A program made the translations under genes and the position numbers. A model generated the notes under the pieces. The model was not told the DNA's origin and made no database searches. It worked only from the letters and a program-made list of their open reading frames with translations. Shown one piece after another: positions 46,010 through 56,640 of a stretch of DNA of 64,000 nt. Every line of letters begins with the position of its first letter. The first letter of the stretch is position 1. Origin of the DNA: Lycorma delicatula (lineage: Eukaryota > Arthropoda > Insecta > Hemiptera > Fulgoridae); assembly GCF_047948215.1 (NCBI RefSeq), contig NC_134455.1:105914495-105978494 (forward strand), given 5' to 3'.

Positions 46010-46720
46010 TTCATTTTTACTTCTTTGTTCGAACTAAATGAAATAAGCGATCACAAAAAATGGCGGTTTTCAGATTTCAATGGAAATTTCCATCCCTGAA
46101 TACATTTTGACTAGTTTCGGCGTGACGCTGTACGCACATATGTATGCACGTACGTACGTATTTATCTCACATAACTTAAAAACGATTAGCCGCAGGAGGT
46201 TGAAATTTTGGTTTCAGGACTGCTGTAACATCTAGCTGTGGACCTCCCCTTTTAATTGTAATCCAGTGAACCAAAAGTGTTCAAAAAAGCCCAAAACCTA
46301 AAAGAATTTGGTTTGTTCTTAACTGCAGTAATAAGCCCTCACTGAGAGCTTTTCCATGATATATCATAAGTGGTACTTATTTTCACTGGTTCCAGTGTTA
46401 TAGCCAAATAAAATTTAAAAAAATGAAATATTTGGATTTTATAAGAATTTTATAACACATCGGTTCTAATTTGACTTCATCTCCTTTTTTTATTATTATT
46501 TTTTTTTTTATTTAAATATATTGGTTTATTAATAATTATTAACTTCTGGTCGTAAAACAATTTTCACAGTAAGTAAAATTCAGTAACAAAAAAGAAAAAA
46601 AATGAAAAAATATTAAATATTATTAATGAAATAAAATTTTATGTACTTTTCATTTAAAAAAAAAAATATGTATATGTAATTTAATAGGCGAACAAGGAAA
46701 TCAAGTAGTGTCCACGTTAC
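46010..46720 (+). mobile_element. Fold-back repeat, second copy, right arm lost
   Basis: Same orientation and order as 25208-26030: ggttttcagatttcaatgg, ttttgactagtttcggcgtg, a gcacgtacgtacgta run, aaaacgattagccgcaggag, ggtacttattttcactgg, and the atattggtttattaataatt core. The inverted right arm seen at 25790-25918 is missing, but the outside sequence (tgtatatgtaatttaatagg) still matches. It is therefore a deleted relative of the same family. Confidence 0.7.
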
Positions 46721-47377
46721 ATTTTTTTAAAAAGCTCTTATTGTATTATTTACATATGCATTGAAAGCAAAAAAGTTGCTTTATAAAGTTTTCTCTAAAA
46801 TGTCTCTGAAGAAATTGTTTTTTTTTTTTTGCATATCCCCCTAAACAAATTTAGAAGAAATATAATCAGCGCTACATATATACAAACATTTGAGCCAAAT
46901 TTGAAGATAATCAGAAAATATATAATTGACTAAAAAATGCGTATATTTGTATTTAAAAAATTCAGTTTTATTTCACGTAACCAAACCAAAATTACCTTCT
47001 TGGCAGTCAATAATATTTACGTCATTGTGAATTATTTCTTTCTTTTAGATAAATAATTTTAGTACAGTTTTAATTTCATTATTTTCATATATTTTAAAAG
47101 AAAATTATACTCTTCAGAATGAAAAAAGCCGATACTATCAAGACGTAACAGATATTATCTTAGCAATCAGCACTTTCATTAGGCTAATATCCTAATAATA
47201 TCCAGTCTAAAAAAATTTTCTTGGTTTACCTTATTAGGTTTACGGAAATATTAAAATTTTTACACTCTTTTAAAGTAACTTAGTGCTTATGTAGCGTTTA
47301 CATCCAAGTTTATGAGATATTATAAGTAGTTAACCCATAATTTAACTATAAATAATAAAATTTTTACTTTTTTTCAG
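46721..47377. other. AT-rich DNA upstream of the candidate exon
   Basis: No repeat or coding frame found. If the exon at 47378-47431 is real this is intron. Confidence 0.4.
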
Positions 47378-47431
47378 GTGCCATATTAAAGATTAAGAAC
47401 AAACCTGTCCAAATTGATGAAGTTGAAAAAA
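47378..47431 (+). CDS. Candidate internal exon of an unknown host gene
   Basis: A strong acceptor (tttttactttttttcag, ending 47377) and a consensus donor (gtaagt from 47432) bracket 54 nt. Only one of the three frames is open through it, reading AILKIKNKPVQIDEVEK between split codons. The length is a multiple of three, so the exon is symmetric. I do not recognise the peptide, and no partner exon could be linked. A chance arrangement remains possible in AT-rich DNA, where gtaagt and T-tracts are common. Confidence 0.35.
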
Positions 47432-48190
47432 GTAAGTGCAGTAACTTTGTTTTAATAATTAAAGACAAAAGTAAATTCTAATAGTATTAAAGATTATAGC
47501 ATAAATTCTGATTTTTATTATTTTTATAATTATAAATAATTGTTAAATTAAAAGAATAGTTTTAGGGATTAGAGATCAGATGACAGTTTTATGGTATTTC
47601 CCCCCGCACAATTTGTTTATTAGACTTTAACGTTTAAAAAAATCAGTGGAAAACGTTAATTAGAAAGCAGAATTAATCAAAATAGATACTTTTTTAAAAA
47701 GAGTTCATAAAATAATTTATGAGCTTCTATTCACTTATAAATCTATCATAGTACAAAAAAAAAACTCCTAACATTTTTATAAGATAACAATTAAAGTAGA
47801 TTTTTCAATCATCATTTCTTTTTTGGCTTGTTTGATAAAGATTTGACAATTTTTAACGAATTCTATTCAAAATTTTACTTGATTAAGAACAGGAGAGATT
47901 TTTTTATTCGTATACCAAAAATTAGAGAAATGGATTAATATTATTTAAAACATATCTAATTTTAAAGAGCCAGCAAACAGAAACGTCTACGAAAAAACAC
48001 AGAAAGTTTTTCTAACAGCAGCACCCAAGAGCATACTGAAATAAAATAAAAAATAAACGGACTCTACCAAAACCAGAACAAAAAATCAGGACGGCTGTAA
48101 AATATTTTTAAGTAAGCATCGTTTTGATATATGCCCAATCTAGAGCAGCTGTCACCTTTTGCGCATGTGCAATGAGTAATTACACCTATT
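47432..48190. other. AT-rich DNA downstream of the candidate exon
   Basis: Nothing supported. It would be intron if the preceding exon is real. Confidence 0.4.
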
Positions 48191-48260
48191 AACTTGCTAC
48201 AGATGCCATTACGTGATTTTCTTCTTTTTTTTCTTTTTTTTTAACATTTTCCCCGTGCGT

Positions 48261-48556
48261 ACCCACCGGGTTGGTCTAGTGGTGAACGCGTATTCCCAAC
48301 TCAGCTGACTTGGAAGTCGCGAGTTCCAGGGTTCAAGTCCTAGTAAAGTCAGTTATTTTTACATGGATTTAAATACTAGATCGTGGATATCGGTGTTCTT
48401 TGGTGGTTAGGTTTCAATTAACCACACATCACAGGAATGGTCGAACTGAGACAGTACAAGACTACATTTCATTTACACACACACATATCATCTTCATTCA
48501 TCCACTGAAATATTATCTGAACTGTAATTACTGGAGGCTAAACAGGAAAAAGAAAG
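48261..48556 (+). mobile_element. SINE head A with tail X, full length (296 bp)
   Basis: The best-preserved copy: A box TGGTCTAGTGG, B box GGTTCAAGTCC, body, and tail X ending aaacaggaaaaagaaag. The 12-bp target duplication ttccccgtgcgt (48249-48260) and ttctccgtgcgt (48557-48568) has one difference. It landed just upstream of the mariner start codon at 48576. The 63-codon ORF inside (48400-48591) is not a gene. Confidence 0.9.
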
Positions 48557-48575
48557 TTCTCCGTGCGTATTTAAA

Positions 48576-49489
48576 ATGCCTAAGACAATAGACAATGGCC
48601 ACGATTGTGAAATACGTGCTATAATTGTTTTCTTAAATCCAAGAGGTACGAAAACGGCCGGATTTTCGTAAACAATTAGTGAAGTGTACAGACATAATGC
48701 TATGCACGATTGAATGATGAGAAAATGGGTTAGAGCATTTAAAGAGGGTCGTACAAACGTTCATGATGCTGCACGGAGTAGGTGACATTACTGATGATCT
48801 GGTTCATAGAGTTAATTGAAAAGTCTGTGAGAATACACAGTTTCCGATTTCATCACTATGTAATGAATTTCCTTTGATTTCACAAAGTATTCTCTATGAA
48901 ATTGTAGTACGTTTAAATTACTGGAAGTTTTGGTTACGTTGGGTATCAAAAATGCTGAGTGCTCAACATCTCCCAAGAAAGTGAAGTTCAAGCTAAACAA
49001 TGTCGCTTTGGGAAACCATTTGCACTGCGTTTTAGAATAGACAGAGGCCGTTGCTTTTTGATTTTTTTTCTTGGGGTGAAGCAATAAATTTCGTGACATA
49101 TTGTTAAACCTAGATTAAAATGCGTAGCGCAATCCAAAACAAAAGGTGTGGTGTGCTAAACGGGAATCGTGCCGCTTTATTGCGATGCTCGACTACACGC
49201 GGCTCATTGCACCCAAGATCTTGTCGTGTCACTTCGCTGGAAATAATTTGATCGTCCACCGTAATATTCTGACCTGGCATCAAGTGATTACCACTTGTTC
49301 TTCTATTTAAAGCAGTACCGCGGCGGTCTTCTCCACGACGATAATGACGTCAAAACAGCCGTTCAGCAGTGCTTATCTTTTCAAGCGGCAGATTTCTATG
49401 AACCTAGATTGCAGAAGCAGATCGCACAATACGAAGTGCTTTATGGCAATTTCATAAAAATTTCCGTCTACAAACGGAAATTATGTTGA
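48576..49489 (+). pseudogene. mariner transposase, decayed and internally rearranged
   Basis: Starts MPKTIDNGHDCEIRAIIVFL with the mariner N-terminal HTH, then VYRHNAMHD, RKWVRAFKEGRTNVHDAAR and, in other frames, a short linker. The catalytic core is largely lost between about 48950 and 49130. The end reads LHDDNDVKTAVQQCLSFQAA and ADFYEPRLQKQ, the usual C-terminal region, with the stop at 49487-49489. Numerous stops. The SINE at 48261-48556 lies in its leader. Confidence 0.8.
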
Positions 49490-50034
49490 ATTGTAGATTA
49501 AGATCCAGGCTTACAGTGAATATAAATCTTTTAAAAAGAATTTTGCTTGTGTTTTTTTTACATCAAAACGGTATTTACTTAATAAAAATTTTTCGTAAAT
49601 AGGGCACTCGGAAAAGAGTTTTTATTCAATTTTGAATGAAAACCATTTCAACACTAAGATACAAATTTAACAAATTACTAAATAAGGATTACCGTTCAAT
49701 ACTTTTTTTTATATACCTACATCCTGAATAATACTACTGTGCTAAATAATAAAAATCTTTTTTGGGTTACAGATGTAGGTTGTCTCAAATCTAAGTTCCA
49801 TTGATAACTAAGAGAGATGAGTTTACTGGCAACAAAACATTGCTTAAAAACCAGAATGCTATATTATTTAATTAAATATAATCGTATTATGAATTGTTAT
49901 ATCCGGAAACCAGTTAAAACCAAAATTTGGTTTTCATGCATTTTCTTTAAGTGTAATATATAACAAAATAAAATACTTAATTAAAATAAAAATTATTTAC
50001 GTAGCATTAATTTTTAAGAACATTGGCGACTACT
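49490..50034. other. AT-rich spacer
   Basis: No supported feature. Probably includes the mariner 3' flank. Confidence 0.45.
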
Positions 50035-50145
50035 ATAGGTTTGGATCGATAAAAATTGTTCATATCCTAGCCAGGAATCAATTTTGGGACCTTCAGTGTA
50101 ACAGGTAACTTGTCTACATCACCGATGCAGTTGAAAAGTATTTTA
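50035..50145 (-). mobile_element. Possible tRNA-like SINE (type C)
   Basis: The minus strand shows a tRNA-like order: gatgtagacaagttacctg (A-box region), then aattgattcctggctagg (B-box-like). It resembles 29915-30010. The match is weak and the ends are unknown. Confidence 0.35.
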
Positions 50146-50484
50146 TATAATTATTTTCTTTAAAATAAAAGTTAATATATAAAGCCAAAGTGCTAACCAC
50201 GAATTTGTTATAACTATCCAAAAACAAGTGATGCTTCTAAATTTTACCTTTTTTTAACTATCTTTCAACCTAGTTTCTAAAAATCAATTTGATGTCGATA
50301 AGAGTCATAGTTAATATATATAAAAACGCAATAAAATAATTTAAAAATAAAACTTACATACATTCTCAAAAGTGAAACACTTAAGAATATGTTTCTTCTT
50401 TTCGAAGCTACAAATTAAAAATGTAAAAAGTAATAAAAAAAGGATACGAAAAAGGTACAAAAACAGCTGCTTGGTTAAATTAAA

Positions 50485-50485
<1 letters not shown>
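50146..50485. other. AT-rich spacer
   Basis: Nothing supported. It leads into the (TA)n run at 50492-50523. Confidence 0.5.
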
Positions 50486-50523
<38 letters not shown>

Positions 50524-50524
<1 letters not shown>

Positions 50525-51512
50525 TAGCACTACGGCTACGCTGGCGCAACATGGTTAGTTGCGTTTCCGTGACGGTCAGGGGATATTTAGAAGGTCAGGG
50601 CTTGCTTCGCATGTCCTTCCGTCTAACCGGCGGCCTTTGCCCCCTCGACTTCCCTGTGTTCATTAAGCGTACTTGTGAGAATAATGATGATAAATAAAAA
50701 TTAAAGCCTGTTCAATTTGTAACAAAAATATCAGGGTATTGTAGTTTCTTCAGAGCAATAGTTTGATCAGTTCAGGACCCGGAACTTTGAATGATCTAAA
50801 GAATGCGGGTTTAAGAACAGTCTGCCTCCATCTTAAAAATATTAGTTATAGCACGTTACCAGTCCTTCGTACGGGAAAAAATGTACTTTTCCCGGTTTAA
50901 CTTTACCTAACAAACAACAGTAGGAGGAGACCGTACTTTATTTCTTTTTGTTTTTAATTTTTTTTAATCAAGCAACAGGAAGCAGGTGCAGCCAGTCGCG
51001 TAGCATATACAGTAACAGTGGCAGCGACTGTGTGGTTGGGCCGCCATTCCCCACACCGTCAAACCCCTTAAAGTTTTAATTCAAAAAAACCGAAATTGGT
51101 TTTTAGATATTTATCTGAAGAATATTTGCAAGCCCAAATCTAGTGAATATTTCGTTTAGTATAGTCGGGGAAATTTGCAATCATTGTTCAAATTTTTTTA
51201 CCTTTCTTCACCTCTTTCAAGGTCGAATTGGGAAAAATTTAGAAATTGGTTTTTAGATATTTACATGAAAGTTACGTGCACCAAAATCGAGTTGATATCT
51301 TTATTTGTTAAATAGAAGTTAAAAAAATAGAGATTTCATTTTTACTCAATTTTAACCCTTTAAACTAGGAATTTCAAAAGCATCCTTTTTTAATGTGCAC
51401 TTACACCATAAGAAGAACATTTATACAAATTTTCATCAATTTATCTTCCGTAGTTTTTGCTGGGCATTCATGAATCAGTCAGTCAGTCAGGACAAGTTGC
51501 TTTATAGGTACC
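50524..51512 (-). mobile_element. Helitron-like non-autonomous element
   Basis: Read on the minus strand, the 3' end is CTAG followed by T (50524/50523). A CGCAAC-TAACCAT-GTTGCG hairpin lies about 20 nt upstream. The 5' region at about 51400-51512 carries cctataaagcaacttgtcc and a (TGAC)n run, as in arthropod Helitron 5' ends. The right boundary is approximate. It has no Rep/helicase coding. The left end abuts a (TA)n run, which is the likely target. Confidence 0.55.
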
Positions 51513-53068
51513 GATGGCATATTTAAAATGATTATTTTAAAAATATATACTTTTAAGTTTTTACAATTTTTTGGCTTCTTAATTAAATTTAAGAGAAAAA
51601 TTAATTAATAATTTTTAATCAAATCGATAAAACTTTTAATTCTTCCAAAACTGGTGCATGCTTATCAACGATAAGAATTTAGTAAATCTTCTGTCACTTT
51701 TCTTTCATCTTCACATGAACACTTTTAGCGAAAAACTTACACTATTTAAAATAATTTTTTTTTTAAATAACTAAAATACTAGGGATCGTCCTTGATATAA
51801 TTCTAGATGTTAGGTATGAGTTCAAAAATATAATCAGAAACCACAAGAGCGTTAAGAATTATATCCCTAAAGAAAATAAGGTCAAAAGATTCGAAGAAGT
51901 ATGGAAATTATAGAGACAAGCTCTGATCTAAAAATATCTTAACTGTACAGCTCATATGAAAAGAAAACTAAACATCAATGGTAAATAGTACAGACAAAAT
52001 AAAGAAAAGTAATTCAAAAACCATAAGGAAAATACAACTGGGAATGTAAGATAGGTTGATAAGGAGATGAAACAAAAAAAGTCGAATGGCACAAAGTAAT
52101 CCCACTAGTGAAAAAACAGATAGAAGAATTGTGGTAAGATCTAAAGTCACATTCTAACATTTCTGGTAATGAATATGGTTTATAAAACATAAATAGCTAC
52201 ATTTAACACCATAATTGAAGTAATTTTTCATTAAAATAACTCTGTCGACTTTCAATAATGAAAATTAAACTACCTTGATAAAATAATTAAAAGCCAAACT
52301 TTTTTCAAACCAGTTAAAATTTATTAGTTTTTCAACTACTTATACTAACTTACATAGAGTATGAATACATGAACAAATGTTATTTCACCGGACCTTTATC
52401 TATGTCCATTTATGAAACGTAATTAATAGTTAGATTTTTAATTGAATTCATAAAACTATTCTGATATTAGAGATAATAATTAAAATACCTTTTTACACCT
52501 TTCCATTTTGCAACGGTGTAAGTGCATTACGTATATACTTACTTCATGGATGTGTGATTTTTGCTGGATGAAAAAAATCTGAACACAATACATTAAATAA
52601 GTTGATTAAAAAACTTAAATTGTGAAAGTAAATAATAACGAAGTTTATACGTAAATAAGGGAAAACCTGAGTTTAAATAGACATACACAATCGTATAACT
52701 TAAAAGAAGTTATAAAACATAGTTTTTACGCTTCAAAGATATAGTGCGAATTCTATAACGTTTAATCACATTACATTAACATTCATATACTAGCGAAATA
52801 ATTATGATTTTAAAGTTCTTTATTAATTATGATTATTTTATTAACAATGGTAGTAACTGAATTATTCAATCCAAAATATAATAAATAATATATAAACATA
52901 TATAAATCATACATGGATGTCACTTCGATTATGTAGTATGACGAATATTAAGTAAATTTTTAACATCAAGATGTTTCTTTTTTCACAACTTAAGGGATTA
53001 GGTTGATAAACATTGACCGAAAAAAGTAAATTTTGCTACCGAAATAACAACAAAAATATTTATTTCGA
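51513..53068. other. AT-rich non-coding DNA
   Basis: No supported gene or repeat. ORF 51968-52150 (minus) is hydrophobic and unconvincing. Confidence 0.55.
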
Positions 53069-53112
53069 TTACGCGCGCGCGCGCACACACACATACACAC
53101 ACACACACACTG
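53069..53112. repeat. (GC)n-(AC)n microsatellite
   Basis: An alternating purine-pyrimidine run of about 44 nt (cgcgcgcgcg then acacacac), a sequence type that can adopt Z-DNA. It is isolated in AT-rich DNA. Confidence 0.9.
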
Positions 53113-54479
53113 TCACTCATTCACTCACTTGTGTCTGATAGGTATTTTGAGGCAGAAAGAAGTGGGGTCCTACATATTTTTAAAAAATTGCATTTTGGTG
53201 GGTTTTTGATTTTTTTCGCAATCTTAGATCCGCCATATTGAATCAAATTTTTGTTTTTTTAAATAGGAAGGTGAACATATGAAAGAATCTTTTCACACTG
53301 CGAGAAGAACTTTGTTTTAATCACGTAGTATTTATTTAGTGACCGTACAAAACACATAATTTTTATTTTAAGCCTTAAGAGTTATAAATTTAAAATGTAG
53401 AAAAACGTATGCAGCTTTTCATTCGAGTCCAATTTAAAACAAGATAGATATATTTATTTACATGAATGTAGCTTGATAAAAATATAATTATTAAAAATTC
53501 CAGTTTGTAAGTATTGGTATAGAAAACAAATTTTATTTATTGCTATCTTACATTCAATTTAATTTACTCGTAAATTAATATTGTTTTGGTTATAGTATTG
53601 TTCCTGTACAGTATTGACACTCCTGTTTAGTTTAGTTCTATACACAAAAAACTAAAAACACAAAAAAATAATAATGTATAAAAATAGCTTCCACTTTAAT
53701 TATAAAATATTTCTCCTAGCTATTTAGTGAATATATAATATTAGTTACTGTTAATTAACATAGTGGTGTTGGTCGTTACATATTGATGTAGTAGACCGTA
53801 CTGACTAAAACCACATTCGCTTATGTGAATAATGGTAATAGCAATTTAGGTGGCGTTGACACAATGAAAGAGTGTGATGCAGCTGTTACCGATTTGAACT
53901 GAAACATTCCAATAAATCGTCTGATCAGACAGAGCTTATCTAAAACCCAAGACTACTCATCCATAAAATCATTCTGAATTCGAAATCTTCTTCCCCTAAA
54001 ACAAAAATTAAAACGAAAGATTTAAAAAGTTTCTTGAATAAAATAAAGAGAAGATTCTACAATTCAACTTTACCTTAAACAATTTTCCAGACTTTACCAG
54101 ATAATCTGATATGCAACATTATGAAATATATAAATTCTACTCGGAGTATGATTCGAATGCACAGGGCTGACTCAAAGATTTCAATCACTAACACTTCGAA
54201 TAATCGCTCCCTGTAATCACAAATCAAAAGCTTCAAGCTCTAAGAAAACCTAGAATGAACGAAAAAATAACTCTTGCAGTGAAAAATATCGAAAGAAGAT
54301 ATCCAAATTCATCGTCATAAATATTCCTCCTAATAACAATAAAGAAAACAGCCACCTCAGAATATTCAACCTTTCTAAACCATGCAAACGCTTTAGTTAA
54401 ATTTTTACGTACTTTCCTATCATCATAAATCTAGAGCTTTGCTGCAGGTAGGAAAATACAATAAACAGTCAAAAAATTA
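53113..54479. other. AT-rich DNA, no gene found
   Basis: A slightly more complex stretch at 53790-54450 shows no consistent coding frame. A GGVDTM peptide at about 53845-53865 recalls piggyBac transposases but has no support around it. Confidence 0.45.
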
Positions 54480-55040
54480 GTTACGGGTTTTTTGCATTTC
54501 TCAACGTTTCATGACGCAAGGACCCCCAAAATATAAAAAAGTGGGGAGGTAATGTTCGTACGTACGTATGTATGTGTGTTAGCGTTGGTAAAAAATTTGG
54601 GTCATTATCTCCAGGGGATGGGGTAGATAATTTCTTTAGGGTCAATTCTCTCAAATTTTTGCAAACATAATCCATTTTATATTAACTGTACATACGTGCA
54701 TACTTCCTTACTATTTTTAAAAAATCTTTTGTCCCAAAATTCTTCCTCTTCCCCAAAAATCTAGAAAAATCTGTATTCTTATTTATAACTGGATTTTTTT
54801 GGCCTTCCAAAGTATAGTAGTAGTGCAAATAGCCCCCCAAAAAAACATCGGGACAAAATATTTTTTAAATATCGATTTTTTGGATTTTTTAAACTTTTAA
54901 TAATAACAATATTACAAAAATAAATCATCATAATTCACCCCTCCCCCCTAAATAAAAAGAAATCTCAGGTAAATTTTTATCGGTTATACATTTTTGAGTA
55001 GAATTTTATTTAATGTCTTCTTCTAAACATACAGTAGTAA
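54480..55040 (+). repeat. Repeat D, first copy
   Basis: Begins with a cgtacgtacgtatgtatgtg run near 54555 and contains gtatagtagtagtgcaa, tcgattttttggattttt and ttaataataacaatatta. It matches the order of blocks in the second copy at 55625-55816 plus 58517-58890. A dispersed non-coding repeat of unknown class, in direct orientation to its partner. Confidence 0.55.
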
Positions 55041-55046
55041 ACGTAA

Positions 55047-55352
55047 TTGTTTAAAGATATAAATAATTATAACAAAAGTTTAAAATTAACTCTTTCAAAA
55101 CTACTGATTTATTCAATTGAGTTCTATTTATACAAATTACATGGAAACATTACGATTTTTTCAACACTTCCAAAAGTAACATGTGTTGAATTAATAGGTT
55201 TCAAAACAATAAAACTAAAAAAATTAAACAATGTAAATATTTTCGTAACTTGTACAGAAAAAAACTATTATGATTTTGCCCCGCAACACGTTATCATAAA
55301 CCCGTACGACATATTGTTTAACCGTGAAGGTTTTCATACGGTCGCCAGTTGA
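55047..55352 (+). CDS. Unknown 101-codon ORF
   Basis: A single uninterrupted frame between two copies of repeat D. The second half (VTCVELIGFKTIKLKKL, then VIINPYDILFNREGF) has ordinary protein composition, unlike the Phe/Leu/Lys-biased chance ORFs nearby. There is no signal peptide, membrane segment or domain I recognise. The start at 55047 is simply the first ATG. It may be a gene fragment, an exon or a chance frame. Confidence 0.3.
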   Translation: MFKDINNYNKSLKLTLSKLLIYSIEFYLYKLHGNITIFSTLPKVTCVELIGFKTIKLKKLNNVNIFVTCTEKNYYDFAPQHVIINPYDILFNREGFHTVAS

Positions 55353-55624
55353 TTAAAACCCAAAAATTCAATAAATATCAAACCTCAAGAGGAGCTGTTG
55401 AGCTCTTACTCAAGCCAGGCAAAGGGACTTCGGACCTCTCGATTTAGCTTTGCTGCTTGACTGATGTCGACTCCTTGGTCCAACTGACCAAAAACTAAAA
55501 TTGAAGAAATAAAACTGATCTCTGATTTGGCCTGCACTCCTCTGATTCCGACCACCTGATGTCGATTCGATTCTTTGCCCTGATTTATTTCTCAAATTGA
55601 ACTTCCCGAAGTTATATTATTAAC
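55353..55624. other. Unassigned GC-richer segment
   Basis: Mixed-composition sequence with gagctgttgagctc near 55390. No copy elsewhere in the window, and the 61-codon minus ORF is not convincing. Confidence 0.3.
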
Positions 55625-55816
55625 AAACAAAAATTTTCCCCCAAATTCTCCCCTTCCCTGAAAATTGAAAAAGTTATATTTTTATTTACTGTATAACCGA
55701 TTTTAATTTTATTTTATTTTTTAACCGAATTTTTTTATGTCTTCCTAAGAGTATAGTAGTAATGTAAATTACTAAAAAAGAAAAAAAAACACTTTAGAGT
55801 TAATATTGGGGGTAGG
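55625..55816 (+). repeat. Repeat D, second copy, left part
   Basis: Matches 54720-54840 (ttcttatttataact-like, gtatagtagtaatgtaaa). It breaks at ggggtagg (55809-55816), where a LINE is inserted, and resumes at 58517. Confidence 0.55.
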
Positions 55817-56399
55817 AAAACTTTTTTTTTTTGAAGAGGTGGAGGAATCCCATTTACGGGCGCCTAAGCAGTGCCGGGCTTGCAATCAGGTTACGCCAGT
55901 TATAACCAAGGGCGTATGTGTACCTGCGCACTACCGACTAATCCTTCACCTCTGACTTCCCCCTTCCTGGGACTGCTTGTAAAAACATTTCATCAGAAGA
56001 AGGGGAAACCACCCACACACAGTCATACCAATCCAACAATGTAACACACTACACTCTACAACTCTACTGGAAGCAACACATATAGCACAACGAAAACATA
56101 CGCTGACAACAACAACACACAAGAACCTGCAGAAAACAGGACACGCTACTAACATCCACAACATCCACGCATTACACACTCACACAACCGTCAATACAGA
56201 AAACTTAAATAGTCACACCACTTATCAGTAGCCACCATCAGACGCACGAGCAGAGCGTCTGCGGCCTTATCGCACCCAGGCAACCACCGCACGTACGGGG
56301 GCCCCCTAGGCACTCAGCTGAGGACCTGTCCGTCCCCGCGCCCTCCGGCGCCATTCTCCTCTGCGGAACGTCTCATATGAGAAGTCCCGCAATTATATA

Positions 56400-56640
56400 A
56401 TTGCGGTCCAATTATATAATTGGAGATTCTTCATGACCGTCCTCACGAATCTTTCCACTGTGTCTTGTAATAGGACTCGTAGGGTATCTTCCGGGCGAAA
56501 CATGTGCTCACGTCTCAGGTTGCCGAGCATCTTTCTACGCTCTATGGCAAATCGCGGACACAAAAAGAAAACATGTTAGAGGGTCTCTTCCACCTTGCAC
56601 TCCAGACAATTTTCGGATTGATCGAGCACGAATCTATACA
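56400..56640 (-). pseudogene. LINE ORF2 C-terminal zinc domain
   Basis: The minus-strand frame reads ENCLECKVEETL, one stop, HVFFLCPRFAIERRKML (C-x2-C...H...C, the post-RT zinc motif of R1-like elements), then HMFRPEDTLRVLLQDTVERF. It continues into two tandem 16-nt palindromes (56389-56423) and stops. It is joined to the RT fingers by deletion of the palm. Confidence 0.75.

Noticed and set aside
48400..48591. 63-codon ORF
   Set aside because: Lies inside SINE A and runs past its tail into the mariner leader; other SINE copies do not keep the frame.
53845..53866. GGVDTM peptide suggestive of piggyBac transposase
   Set aside because: Six residues only. No catalytic Asp motifs, Cys-rich domain or TTAA ends nearby.
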